A stretch of DNA of 64,000 nucleotides from Ryuthela nishihirai (GCA_038380435.1 JAWZYU010000005.1:39330001-39394000); one strand, 5' to 3'; positions 44,050 through 55,215 are shown, counted from the stretch's first letter. Program-made: numbers and translations. The notes: generated by a model from the letters alone, not told the origin.

Positions 44050-44400
44050 AAAAGTTCCGTCCCCGCCAGGAATGATGAGACGATTTGTTGCCACCACTCT
44101 AAACACCTTGATCATCACACTCCACCAATAGTCACATTTCTAGCACAAATAGTTCGTTTGCAATATGCGTTAATTTTTTAAAATTTTCAAATTATCCCAC
44201 CGTCAGAAATCACAATTAAAACTTTAGAAAAAGAGGAAATTATGAATCGTAATAGTTTATTAATACCTATCCAACGTAAAAATAATTTTTAATTTATCTC
44301 GAAAACTAGAATTATCTGTAAAAACGAAAAATATGGATGAAATCGTTGATGGTGAAATGTCACCATCAACATTTCTAATTTCGAAATATAATTACATTGC
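44050..44400. repeat. Repeat E, diverged copy
   Basis: Partner of the sequence at 33,340-34,090, with the shared blocks listed there. Its right edge includes AGAATTATCTGTAAAAACGA, also found near 18,541, and a ~14-bp imperfect hairpin (GTTGATGGTGA and its complement, 44,347-44,372). Confidence 0.5.
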
Positions 44401-44454
44401 TCATAATATTCCTTTAAATGTTTGCCATTTTCAACTCTTTCACCGTTAGAGGGA

Positions 44455-44842
44455 TTGGTTTGGTTTGTTTCACCTCCCAGCGACACTTTTTCTGCACATA
44501 GTGCGGTAAATGGCCTGGTCACAAGACCCTGAAAGCTCAGAGAAGGTTGGGGGAGGGGACCCACTGGAACAGCTGTTGGGAGATAGATGGTAGCCTCCCG
44601 TCAAGACTATCCAGCGTGTTCTTTAACTTGCACAGGTTATGGCTCTCCCGCACACGGGGCCACGGCTTAACTTCCCATTCGACAGACGGCGACCTTTCCA
44701 AGCCCATCGGTGTTCCCTACTGACCGTGAACAGGGCAGGGATTTTTGCGAAGATAAATTTCAACGTTGACCCAGCTGGAACTCGAACCTGGGAACTACAG
44801 ATTACGAGCCTGGCGCGCTACCGACTGAGCCACCTCCGCCCC
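44455..44842 (-). mobile_element. SINE-A, nearly full length
   Basis: Reverse copy with recognisable terminal block (TTTCACCTCCCAGCGACACT), body (CACACGGGGCCACGGCTTAA) and tRNA head with B box and A box (ACCGACTGAGCCACC). The T/G-rich tail is GGTTTGGTTTG rather than GGGTTGGGTTG. Confidence 0.88.
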
Positions 44843-45030
44843 TGAAAGCTCAGAGGAGGTTGGGGGAGGTGACCCACTGCAACAGATGTTGGTAGATAGA
44901 TTCAGTCAAGATCCTCCAATGTGTTGTTTAACGTGCATAGGATATGGCTGTCCAACACAAGAGACCACGGTTTAAGGTATCATGCGACGGACGGCGGCCT
45001 TTCCAAGCCTATCGGTGTCCCCTACCCCTT
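44843..45030 (-). mobile_element. Partial second SINE-A in tandem
   Basis: Right after the head of the previous copy, the body of a second one begins at GAAAGCTCAGAGGAGGTTGG. It runs to CTATCGGTGTCCCCTACC, missing both terminal block and tRNA head. Probably a local duplication or nested insertion. Confidence 0.75.
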
Positions 45031-45400
45031 AGAGAGCGCAATTGAGGCTATAGGGAAATTTCGTAAGTACGGATCGTAATGTTTCATCAATACCTAAAGA
45101 ACCTAAAAATATTTTGGGATTTGTTTCCGAAACGAAAAATGTCTACAGACAGACATTAGCTCTTTTGTTTATGAAAAAGAGCAACATTGTGCCGCTCAAA
45201 AGTAAATTGTCCTTTGGACGCTGCTTCAACATATTGGATTCAGAGCCAACTGACTCTTACTTGACACCCAAAATTAGAATATCTTTTGGTCCTCTAACTT
45301 ATATATATATAGCCTTTTGTTTGTTAACAGCTTCATATTTTACTGAATTATGATAAACAAGAAAATTTATCTTGTGTTACTTGGATTTCAAATTCTAAAG
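45031..45400. other. Unassigned spacer
   Basis: A 79-codon frame at 45,114-45,353 has no recognisable domain. Confidence 0.35.
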
Positions 45401-45955
45401 CAATGGTTCTCAAACTTTTTTGCTCACGGTACATTATTTATCGCCGTGAATATGGTGACACTGCGGAAGACTCGGGCATGCGCAGTTTGTTTTCAACTGT
45501 CAACGTTACACTCCCCACAATATATCAATTGAACTACACGAAAAGTATTCACATTGATATGCAAAAAGAATAATTAAAAATAACCTAAAGTTCTCTGTTG
45601 TTGAGCAATAAAATTTTAAAGTTTATCCTTCAAACTATTTGATACCCGTATAATAATTGTTGCCCTGACTAATACCCAGATAACTTCAAAAATAGACATT
45701 TCTGTGGAAATATTTGTAAACGAAGAGCTGTTAAGTTCAAGTTTTGATTTGTATTGAGACAGTGCATAGTCGTACGTGTTATGGGAATTTTTTGCGTTAA
45801 TTTTGGTTTTAACATTTAGTACCGGTAAGTTTTTGATTAAACGGAAAATGTTAAATGAAGAATCAATGTCAGAAAGTAGCAACAATGTGATTTATAAATT
45901 TCCTTTTTTTACAATAACATCCGTAATATCGCTGCACACACTGAGAGAACCACTG
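45401..45955 (+). mobile_element. Second hAT-type non-autonomous element
   Basis: 555-bp segment bounded by CAATGGTTCTCAAACTTTTT on the left and ACACTGAGAGAACCACTG on the right, hAT-like imperfect inverted termini. Flanking octamers TTCTAAAG and CTCTAAAA match at six of eight positions, fitting a decayed 8-bp target duplication. The interior differs from the abundant MITE family and shows no transposase domain. Confidence 0.65.
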
Positions 45956-47390
45956 CTCTAAAATAAATGATATTTCAGTTTCCATGTCGCAAGCTGTAAT
46001 TTGGAATAAACTGCATTATGATTGATAAATTATATTGACACATAAAATAATAATAAAAAACTCTTTTACGGTAAGAGAGAAGTGGACATATTTTGAGGTA
46101 CAGAATGGTAATCTCCACGTCAGGTGTTCCTAAACCCGAAAAAACAATATCACCTCATTCAAAACACGAATTTTTCAAACCATTTCGTAGTCAGCAGAGT
46201 TACTTCCGTTCAAGTTGCGGAACCTTGGATACAATTTTTCAGTCATAGGAAACTTTATAACGAAATAAAATTAAATAGGAGCAAATTTGTATGGTACGTG
46301 TAAGTTTAAAAAACATTGTCGTACTAATAATGTGCAAAGAAAAGAAAAAGCATTATTTATAGCTTAATGCATTATCTCATATGTAAGAAGAAAGTTTGTT
46401 TGTGTGTTATATGTCTGCCTGTCCGCTTCTGTACCATTCTGTATTCATCAATCGAAAATGCTAATTTCAATTTCTAAAACGATACTAAGTAGCTCGGATA
46501 GCATTAAATTTTAATTTAATTCAGCAGTGTTAAATCGATTATACAAATATAGTGACTACTTTGCATCCTGTTAGCTGCCTAAACGAAGGTCGGATAACCA
46601 AGAGTGTAAGCCTTCAACGTCTCCGTCTACTCGGCTAACACAGAGATATTTTAATTATACTCGTAAAAAATAACTCCTGAGCTAAAGTATTTTCAACTAA
46701 TAACAGACATTGTATTCCAACTGAAATCCCAATACATTAAATATTCCCCAATATATTACCATTTCTTAAAAACGCGATTTTACAAACGTCCACACTTAAT
46801 GAGGTGCAATCAATCTTCCGGGCGTCGAATGCCCGACAAACAACAAGGATATACACTAAAAAAAAGAACAAGTATGCGCTACATATATTCACTACGCCAT
46901 ACACACATAAACTCCCTTACTAAATAAATAAGATATTGAAAATCAGGCCTACCTTGTTTAGATGAGGATATGAATAGGACGACTCCGCAGACAAGGAAGC
47001 TGCGGTTCTAAACAATTCTAACTTCACAGAGGCATGGACCCTTTTTCAACGTTAACTCCTTTTTCATTGTTTCGTAATGATTTGTTCTATTGTGTACAAC
47101 AAGATTCTACGACTTGGTTTCTTACGAATAACAACAGTGAAGTCAACGCAACAAATATTTTCGTTATTTACAATGTATTATCCCCGTTTCCAATGGTATG
47201 CGCAGAAACTTAGAGTGGTAATTCTGATGTTTTTGGTAAATAATATAATAAATAAATAATAATATATAATAATATATAATAATAAATAAATAAATAATAG
47301 AAAGTTGCCTTCACTTATTATAGATGGCGCGAGGTCAGACACATTCAGCGAAATATATAAATGTCCCATTCTGGAAGCAAATCATCGTCC
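45956..47390. other. Unassigned AT-rich region
   Basis: About 1.4 kb with no supported gene. Contains an AATA/ATA low-complexity tract at about 47,240-47,300. Confidence 0.4.
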
Positions 47391-47391
47391 T

Positions 47392-47466
47392 ATGGTTGGT
47401 TTAACTTGTAGAGCGCTCTCGCATGTCACTGAAGAATCGCGGGTTCCAATACCGTACTGATAGCAA
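47392..47466 (+). repeat. tRNA-like sequence, degenerate
   Basis: TTGGTTTAACTTGTAGAGCG resembles an A-box region and GCGGGTTCCAATACCG a B-box region, about 35 nt apart. Stems do not close convincingly. Likely a SINE head or tRNA pseudogene. Confidence 0.3.
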
Positions 47467-47504
47467 TAATCATTTTCCAAAATAATTATTTATTAAATTA
47501 CACT

Positions 47505-47795
47505 ACAGAAAAAAATAATGCAACACCTTGAAGGATTAATGCCGTTTTATTGAAACTCAGGCAGCCGTTAGCATACACTGATATGTACGATTGATTACAT
47601 TATCAAAAAATATGAAAAATTACCACTGTACCTACCCGGTAAAGTGGTATAATTAGTATGATTTTGAACCGCTCCGCACAGCAATGCATTCATAAACATG
47701 GCGGGGAAGGCTATCGTACAGCTCTATAATGTCCGCCTGAGGGATAGAACGACAAATAGCGCGAACTTTGACTGGCTTACTCAAAGTTACACCTT
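47505..47795 (-). pseudogene. Tc1/mariner transposase C-terminus and terminal repeat
   Basis: On the minus strand, a ~47-codon stretch ending at a TAA at 47,653 includes IPQADIIELYDSLPRHVYEC and AVRSG. This corresponds to the last block of Tc1-type transposases (IP..I..L..SMPRR...CI.ARGG). Beyond the stop, about 150 bp leads to ATGCAACACC/TTCTGTAG-type terminal sequence near 47,505-47,535. The DDE core upstream is missing. Confidence 0.65.
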
Positions 47796-47929
47796 TATCA
47801 CTTATTTATGCTGAGACGGGAGCATTTCTGCACTCTTCACTGGTTCTTCTTATATCTGATAGGACCACAATAAAGGAAATGATATCACTGTTACCATAGG
47901 ATCTATGAACAATCTTTCGTCAGCCACAT

Positions 47930-49445
47930 TTTTACAGGTTCATCGCTGGAACCGGTAGGAAAATCCCTTCCCACTATTAATATAGACTCGATTGGAATCA
48001 TTAAACATTTAGTCACTCTCTTTCAATCAGACAACCGACTGAAATTCCGTCATGGATCTGTCCACCATACAAAATTATTACTAACTCTCTCAGTTTTCAG
48101 CAGCTATTTTCACAGTCTACTGCCATTATCATATCCCATTTTGACTCTGAATTAAAACAGAAATGGCCAGAGGCTGACTGGATCGGAACTGATGCTTCAA
48201 TATCTAAATAACAAACTGGAATCGGCAGCGCCTATCCTTCACGCACAATCTTCATATGTGAAAACTTACCAACAGAAACATCCATATTCTCAACTGGAGC
48301 TACAGCACTGATCAGGTTGAGTTGTTTTACCTCTGAGCTGCACATTTTTGCACACAATGGACTAAATAGCCAGGTCACAAGGTCCCCGAAGGCTCAGAGA
48401 AGGTTGGGGGAGGGGACCCACTGGAACAGGAGACAAATGGTAGCCGCCCGTCAATGCCATCCAGTGTGTTCTTTAAAGTGCACATGCTATGGCTCTCCCG
48501 CACACGGGGCCACGGCTTAACGCCTCATCCTACGGACGCGGTCTTTCCAAGCCCATCGGTGTCTCCTACTGACCGTGGGCAGGGCGGGGAGTTTTGCGGA
48601 GATAAATCTCAACGCTGACCCAGCTGGGGCTCGAACCTAGGTACTGGAGATTACGAGCCTGGCGCACTACCGACTGAGCCATCCCCGCCCCGCACTGATC
48701 AGGACCGTCACCTGTATAATTAAAAAAAATATAATGTTTTTCGTAATTTGTAATTTGTAATTGTAAATTCGTAATTTGAAATGAGATAACGAATTTTCTG
48801 ATTCCAAATCGGTACTCTTAGCACTTCATATCGACAAATCACATAAGGCTATTTTTGATCTCCATCATTCTCTTCAACAAGCAACGCTTTGGGCTTCATC
48901 GATCACTTTACTTTGGAGTCATGAACCTTGAGATCAATGAGTCAGCCGACTCCCTGGCAAAAGAGAAAGAACTCTTTCATATTTGCACCCTGGATCAACG
49001 TTGCATGCAGAGGACATCATCACTATGTCGTAAAATATTATATACCGACCTGGGGATGAAATGGGAAATCTCTTCTCTGCCAAATATGTTCCCATATCTA
49101 AATCGATTCCCTGTTAAAACAACCAATGTATACATTTCAAGAAGTATGGAAACCTTAATAACTCGTCTGCGTCTCGATGTTGCACCCTTCCAAACATTCC
49201 TCCACAGATGCCATCTAGCCAATAACACTGATTGTCCCGACTGTGGACAAAATGAAACTACAGATCACTTCATTCTTCATTGCCCAAGCATGGATAACAT
49301 AAAAACTTCAATGAACACATCCTTCAAACTCAATGGACTGAAAATATATGCCCCTTATACCTGCCGGGACATTTTCTCCCTACCTGAAAATATCTACATT
49401 CCCAAGCTAGAAAACTTCATCAGACTTTCAGTTAGGTTTTGCTAA
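47930..49445 (+). pseudogene. LINE remnant with RNase H domain, split by SINE-A
   Basis: Plus-strand 3' part of an I/Jockey/R1-type LINE. The RNase H start reads like WIGTDASIS (about 48,178), where the family has a YTDGS motif. It is cut by SINE-A at 48,317-48,691. It resumes and leads to EINESADSLAKEKELF (48,927-48,974), matching the late RNase H block N..AD.LAK.G. The 196-codon frame at 48,855-49,445 then gives ITRLRLDVAPFQTFLHRCHL and the zinc-finger-like CPDCGQNETTDHFILHCPS, typical of the C-terminus of these elements. Stops and a frame change upstream of 48,855 make it inactive. Confidence 0.85.
48317..48691 (-). mobile_element. SINE-A inserted in the LINE RNase H region
   Basis: Reverse full-length copy with intact B box region and head (ATTACGAGCCTGGCGCACTA). 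The perfect 12-bp target duplication GCACTGATCAGG lies at 48,305-48,316 and 48,692-48,703. The body has one ~16-bp deletion near 48,430. Confidence 0.93.
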
Positions 49446-49933
49446 AAACTCTCAATTGCAGCATGAAATCCATTCATCTTCTGCCTTTATGATACTTATA
49501 ATAATCCTTAGCCATTTCTGTCAGTCTCTTAGGTACTCTACAGATTGAGATATAAAGCCGCAGAGCTGAACATCTCATGAATAAAACCAAGACAAAATAA
49601 TCGAAGCCTCACGGTTCTACCATTACAAGAGTCAGGTATACAATTAAAAACATTACAATAGTATAAAATTAGTAAATATTTAATAGTATTCTTATTCTAC
49701 ACTGATTTTTTTTGATAATTATTATTTGAAAATTTTGATTCCTAAACTCTCTGAGTTATGTTTCATTATATTATTAACACATAAATCCGTGAGCACAGAG
49801 ATAATGTATTTGGCAAACTCAATTTTAAAACTTATATAATTTGGTACACGATATACAAGGTTCTACTCGGTCCGAGAAAATTTTCAATAAAATTGCACAT
49901 ATTTTAATATAATATAAATAAATAAAATAAATA
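49446..49933. other. Unassigned spacer
   Basis: AT-rich 3' flank of the LINE remnant; no supported feature. Confidence 0.4.
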
Positions 49934-50130
49934 AATACCCTCTCAAGCAGCTGCTCGCCACAGAGGGTTTGACAGGAGCCTGTACGTTTATATGCCTCAG
50001 TAGAAGATCTGAGAGGATGGCAGGCCCTCAGCAGAAAAACGACACATACATCCATGCCTTACCCGGGGTTCGAACCCAGGTCCCTTAGATCAAGTAGCCA
50101 AGCGCGCTAACCACTCGGCCATGGGACGGC
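49934..50130 (-). mobile_element. SINE-B copy 3, full length
   Basis: Head CCATGGCCGAGTGGTTAGCG with B box GGTTCGAACCCC, body ending at the AAATAAATA-rich tail. TAATATAATAT-type sequence occurs on both sides, consistent with a target duplication in AT-rich DNA. Best-preserved of the three SINE-B copies. Confidence 0.88.
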
Positions 50131-50719
50131 ATAATATAATATTCATTTGATTATTCCTTATATACATTTTAAAAACCCTCCATATTATGTTTTTTCTATT
50201 TAATAAGATAGCAATTATTTATATTACTTTTTTTTATATTTCTATTACTCATCAGGAATATTCGTTCAAAAATTACAAAATCCAGTCAATAAAAAACTGT
50301 CTTATTAATCCGCGCAAAAATATAATTTAAAATATTATACTACTATGATATCAGTAAATTAGACTACGGATTCATTTGGTTACAATAATAGTTTTAAAAT
50401 TATACTTTTTATGAAACAGAAAACAAAAATCTCTGTACAGTGTATAGTAAATATCATGCCCCACTACCACATCGACCCGCCAAAGATTCCCTCGATCCCA
50501 TGATAGGTCAATCCTCCTCTGAAACTAAGCAAATGAAATGTTAAAAGAAATGAATTTTGTTGTGGAAACTTAATAAAACACAATGGAAAAGTACTGTCAA
50601 TGAAAATGCGTTCATCTCTTATCTATCTTGCATATTCGACAAAGGAAATGCGAGTACAGCTGGTTCGTCACCATAATGAGGAGTATAATTTTCGAAAGAA
50701 ACTTGACTCTTAGTTTAAG
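50131..50719. other. Unassigned AT-rich spacer
   Basis: No supported feature. Confidence 0.4.
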
Positions 50720-50965
50720 ATGCCATGACGATGATAAGTATGTTGCTAGGATACGTTGAATAGATCAAAGAAATTTTTCGGCGCTCATGTTCATCTGTCA
50801 AAGGAAACATCACTCTTAGAGTAAGTAGATATCAAAGGTTAGAGGAAAAGTTGACTGAGCCGGGTGGGATACGAGCACGTGTCCTCTTGTTAACAAGTCT
50901 GATATCCTGACTGATGAGCCACTGGCCCCCGTTCAAGATCTCCTCAAATTGATGTTAAAAACTGT
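50720..50965 (-). mobile_element. SINE-C copy 1
   Basis: tRNA-headed repeat on the minus strand: GGGGGCCAGTGGCTCATCAG (A-box region) and GTGCTCGTATCCCACC (B-box region). Then a body with TTTGATATC, TGAACATGAGCGCCG and AATTTCTTTGATCTATT, ending CATACTTATCATCGTCATGG. The body matches two further partial copies within 400 bp. The acceptor stem does not pair, so it is not a working tRNA. Confidence 0.65.
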
Positions 50966-50984
50966 CTACCTATATACCACCATG

Positions 50985-51070
50985 TCCGGACATAAGCGTC
51001 GAGAAATTTCTTTGAGCTATTAAATGTATCCTCGTAACATACTTACCGTAGTCATGACGAACTTGTCATC
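50985..51070 (+). mobile_element. SINE-C body fragment
   Basis: GACATAAGCGTCGAGAAATT followed by TCTTTGAGCTATTAAATGTA and CATACTTACCGTAGTCATGA is the 3' part of SINE-C in the opposite orientation to copy 1. Head missing. Confidence 0.65.
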
Positions 51071-51124
51071 TGTTTCTAGACGATGTGAGCGGCTGGGCCA
51101 ATGCCTGCATGAGACACACAGAAA

Positions 51125-51345
51125 ACTGTAGGTAGACAATACTTAACATCAATTAGAGGCGATCTTTATTGGCATCCGGTAGATCAGCTACTATAGAACG
51201 TGACATATTATCAGGAGAATGTAGGTTCGTATCCCATCAGACTCAGACAATGTTTTCCTATAACATTTGATATCGACTTTAATATGAGTGGTGTTCCCTT
51301 TGAGAGTTGAACATAAGCGCAGCAAAATTTCTTTGAGCATAATTT
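51125..51345 (+). mobile_element. SINE-C copy 2
   Basis: Head with GGTAGATCAGCTACTATAGA and B box GGTTCGTATCCC. Then TTTGATATCGAC, TGAACATAAGCGCAGC and AATTTCTTTGAGCA. Together with copy 1 it makes an inverted pair whose outer leaders (AATTGATGTTA...GTCTACCTA at 50,950 and its complement at 51,130) also pair. Confidence 0.65.
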
Positions 51346-51920
51346 TACTTGACAGACAGGCTAGGCTGCACTTAAACAAACAGTCCCTGATTCCTCTATG
51401 AAACTTAGAGATCAGTTGTTTTCATATATTCAAGCTCCCTCTTTTTGGAGAGTAATTCGTAATTCATGTGAGATTTTAACAAGTGGCTGAAGTGTTTCTA
51501 CCGAGAGAGTATCACACATGCTCAATAGCACTAAGGTATGGATATCTCGGAAATGAGTCTATTCGGCCATTTCGAAGAAATTCTTCTATCAAATGGACTT
51601 TATGTGCATGAGCAATGTCCTCCATCAGAAAGAACTGAGAGCTCAGTGCACAAAAATCTGATATATGATGCAAGAAATTTCTTCCCTCTATCTTAGATCA
51701 GGTAAAGTTCATTTCAAAAAAGGTTCGGTTATTGATTGAACATTATGCCTGCTTATTCCATTTGATCTTTTCCCCTATATATAAGTTAATTAATAAGTGT
51801 AGTTAATTAATGTTATTAAAAAATCTCAGTAATAACATTTCTGTTGTGTTTGACATGCTATTGAGTCCAACACTATTTCTACAGATGAGCCATCTATACT
51901 AATTATGTAACGTTATATTA
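51346..51920. other. Unassigned spacer
   Basis: No supported feature. Confidence 0.4.
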
Positions 51921-52790
51921 TACATTGACGGGCCAAAAGTATTGGGAATATCAGTTAAAGTAGAACTAGTGCGCTGTATTCGTAACTGATGCGTTTGACG
52001 TCAACAGCAGAATGGCGCTGCAGTAGCCTACAAACCCAACATTCATTTCGTAGTTGTTAATTCAGCATGGCTGCACGCGTCATGAGTTGTCTGACTTTGA
52101 ACGTGTTGGGTTGGGTTGTTTTACCTCTGAGCGGCACTTTTTTGCACACCACGGGCTAAATGGCCAGGTCACATGGACCCCGAAGGCTCAGAGAAGGTTT
52201 GGGGAGGGGACACACTGGAACAGCTGTTGGGAGACAGATGGTAGCCTCCCGTCAAGGCCATCCAGCATGTTCTTTAACGTGCACAGGGTATGGCTCTCCC
52301 GCACACGGGGCCACGGCTTAACGTCCCATCCGACGGACGGCGGTCTTTCCAAGCCCATCGGTGTCCCCTACTGACCGTGGGCAGGGCGGGGAATTTTGCG
52401 GAGATAAATCTCAACGCTGACCCAGCTGGGACTCGAAACTGGGAACTACAGATTACGAGCCTGGCGCGCTACCGACTGAGCCACCCCCGCCCCCACTTTG
52501 AACGTGACTCGATGGTCAGTGCCAGAAGGATGGGTCATGCAATATCGGAGATCATGCGGGAATTCGGTTTTCCCAGGTCTATGATGTCAAGAGTTTATAA
52601 TCAGAATTCTATTGATGGCATTTCCACACACGTAAACCAGCGAAAGGGATGGCCCCGGGCAATTGACGAACGGAACTCACGTTGGCTGTCACGAATGGTA
52701 ACGACCAACAAATGGGCTATCAAAATCGAAATTTGGACTAATGGTAATATACTGAATCCCCCTTTTCTGTGTCGATAAATATTATGTATA
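51921..52790 (+). pseudogene. Tc1-like transposase N-terminus, split by SINE-A and truncated
   Basis: A Tc1/mariner-type terminus (TACATTGACGGGCCAAAAGT) at 51,921 is followed by a leader and a transposase start. Before the SINE the frame reads CTRHELSDFER, and after it DSMVSARRMGHAISEIMREF, GFPRSMMSRVY and later RWLSRMV. This is the first helix-turn-helix of a Tc1 transposase (L.DFERG.IV.....G.S......GF.RSTVSRV). The SINE lies exactly between the two. Similarity ends near 52,735, so the second HTH and the catalytic domain are gone. Without the SINE the N-terminal frame would be continuous. Confidence 0.82.
52106..52494 (-). mobile_element. SINE-A, full length, in a Tc1 transposase gene
   Basis: One of the best-preserved copies. 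The perfect 12-bp target duplication ACTTTGAACGTG lies at 52,094-52,105 and 52,495-52,506. A box and B box intact. The 162-codon frame at 52,290-52,778 fuses SINE and transposase sequence and is not a protein. Confidence 0.95.
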
Positions 52791-52978
52791 GTTTAACATA
52801 TTACCTTACAAGTGGGAACCTAATTTAACGAATATTTTAAAAGCAAAATTAGTGAAATGAATCTTGGCATTAATAAATAAATGAAAACTGACTAAAATAA
52901 TTAAAGACATTAAGGACTAGAGACTATGACCAGAATCAACAGTGATAATAAAATTCTACATTTAGTATTAAAACATCA

Positions 52979-53042
52979 AATGAATGCATGAGGATAATCA
53001 TTTGTACATTTTGCCAAAATGGTTATCCTCATGCATTCATTA
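52979..53042. repeat. 64-nt hairpin
   Basis: AATGAATGCATGAGGATAA and its exact complement TTATCCTCATGCATTCATT form 19-bp arms. Pairing extends a further ~5 bp with one mismatch. The loop is about 12-14 nt. Nature unknown. Confidence 0.8.
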
Positions 53043-53559
53043 TCGTCGATATTCTGAAAATGCTTCCAGTCTGAGAGTTTGAAATAAATTCTGTTATTCT
53101 TAAACTTTGGACGTATCATTTCAGATATATCCGTAATAAAACGCTTTTTATTGCTGATAATCCGACTGTGGATTGACGAAAGATTTTTCTTTAAATTTTT
53201 ATATTTTATAAAATTAGTGGTAGTTCAGAGTAAAAATTTTATTCACCATATTAATTATTTTTCTTTTTGTTTTCCCCTAATTTATTTGATGGTTTATCAG
53301 TTTATGTGTCAGTTAAGCTTTCATTTGAAAGCTTGTGACGTGAGAACTGTCAGACTACTAATTTCGCCGATATGGAGTGGCAGCTCGTGAGCATCTAGAC
53401 TGGTGGAGGACAGTAAATTTATATGCCATCAACACCTTAGCTGAAAACATCAGATGAAGTACAAATTCACTTGAGGAATACGAGATTTGAAACTAAATAT
53501 AATAATTCAATTTATTTTTTATTTCCTCTACATTTGATACCTACTAATCATTTTTTCTC
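53043..53559. other. Unassigned spacer
   Basis: No supported feature. The 79-codon frame at 53,151-53,390 is AT-rich and without a domain. Confidence 0.4.
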
Positions 53560-54376
53560 TGCAGGAACATGGAACATGAGGACATTTCATAGAGATTATT
53601 CTCTTGATGTCCTCACGCAGGAATTCCAGCGCTTTAACCTAGATATTCTAGGCTTGAAAAAAAAACCAGATGGACAGGTAAAGGTGATGTAATTAATAAT
53701 AACTTTAAATTTCTCTTTTCTTGGAGGGAGGATAGAAAGCATCACCAAGACGTGGGTCTGTTTCTCAGCAGACACGCTAGTGATGCTCTTCTAGGATATG
53801 AATGCATTAATGAAAGGTTCCTTACAGCAAAATTCCAGACAAGCATTAAAGACTTGAATGATTATATATTAATTTACAGCAAATGGACTAGTTCTGTTAT
53901 ATAGGGGAGCTGAAATTATATCTGATCATTATATTGTTTAAAGTGTCTTGCATCTTAAATTTTAAAAGTGTTGTGCTAGGGTTAAAAATTTTACCTTTAA
54001 TACTCACGCTCTGAAAGACCCAGTTATAGCCAAAGCTTACCATGATAGGACGCTTAGTCATTATGACAGTCATGGTTTGCTTACTACTGAATTTGAGGAA
54101 GAATGGGACCATTTTAAACAGGCTTTTTTGGAAACTAACAGTACTCTTTTAGGGAAAAATTAGCAGAGGAGGCAGAATTCTTTGAATGATAAGGCACTTG
54201 AGATTATTTCAGAAAGAAAGAACTGCAGGAATGTCCTTAATCAGTACCCTACTAGTATTAATAGAAAGCATTACAGAGAGCTTAATAAACGTGTAAAGGA
54301 TAAGTTAGCTGCTGATAAGAATCTTTGGCTTGATGTCTTGGCTGACAAAGCCGAGGAAGCAGTTAGACAGCAGTAG
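53560..54376 (+). pseudogene. RTE-like LINE remnant, endonuclease start and linker
   Basis: The endonuclease N-terminus reads GTWNMRTFHRDYSLDVLTQE, then FQRFNLDILGLK, matching the ATWNVRTL...LDILGISE block of LINE apurinic endonucleases. The middle of the endonuclease is fragmentary. From 53,900 the sequence covers the SDH block (SDHYIV) and the linker to RT, ending in KDKLAADKNLWLDVLADKAE and EAVRQQ at 54,376. No RT domain follows. The same linker is present at 60.8-61.0 kb in the longest copy. Confidence 0.82.
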
Positions 54377-54479
54377 TATCAATTACTGTTTGGCGTGTCA
54401 AATCAATTACTGTTTGGCGTGTCTTCAAAAGGCCTCCTGAGCATAGAAATAGGTTGGGAGAAGTTTCGCTAACCTCTAA
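54377..54479. other. Short direct repeat
   Basis: TCAATTACTGTTTGGCGTGT occurs twice, 24-25 bp apart, right after the LINE break. Confidence 0.6.
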
Positions 54480-55215
54480 GTTTCTGTTGCTAGGTTTCCC
54501 TCCATTCTTGAGTAGCATCATTCCACCATCGGTGAAGAGTTCGACATCCTAGGATGGGGCTACGAAATTTATTGGTTGTCCCCCTTCACTGTCGCTTGAG
54601 AGATGGGTTTCCCACGAACGGTTCACACAGGTGTACTGTAAACGCGACAGCATCAGGGAAAATGTCATAACTCGTGCCAGAATTGAAAGGTAGGCTAACG
54701 GTCCAGATTTTATCTCTCTTATTGTTTCGTGAGTGTCATTCCTATTCTAAGAGCTCCCCACATTCAAGAGCGAGGTGCTTTGAGAAGCGTTCTGTTGGGA
54801 AGCAGCATTGTACTTAGGAAACGTGAAAATAAGCGCGAATGTAACAGTCAAGAAGGCGTGACTCTGAATAGTGTCATCCCTGTGTGTTCGGAGGATGCTT
54901 TCTGCTGCTAGGTTTTCCCCCATTTCCCCGAGTGGCGTCCTAACTTGGATTCCACTGTTGATGAAGAGTTTAACATCCTAGGATGGTGCTGCGGAATTTA
55001 TTGGTTTCCCCCTTCACTGGCACTGGAGAGATGGGATTCCCATGATCGGTTCGACCAGGAGCGCAGTGAAATGTCCACTCGAATCGCCCCAGGTGTTTTC
55101 TAAACGCGATAGTATCAATGTGAAATATCCGTAACTCACGTGTATCTTTAGCTCACCTCCCCCCTTCAAGGGGAGGGAGCGTATCGTACACTTGGGAGAA
55201 AGCAGCATGGTTTGT
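54480..55215. repeat. ~420-bp diverged direct duplication, GC-richer
   Basis: TGAAGAGTTCGACATCCTAG near 54,532 and TGAAGAGTTTAACATCCTAG near 54,960 anchor two copies. Both continue GATGGGGCTACG/GATGGTGCTGCG, AATTTATTGGTT, CCCCTTCACTG and GAGAGATGGG. Upstream and downstream blocks also match (GTTTTCCCCCATT/GGTTTCCCTCCATT; GGGAAGCAGCATTG/GAGAAAGCAGCATGG). No coding domain recognised; an unknown repeat or single-copy duplication. Confidence 0.65.

Noticed and set aside
52290..52778. 162-codon ORF as a protein gene
   Set aside because: It fuses antisense SINE-A with a Tc1 transposase fragment across a target-duplication junction.
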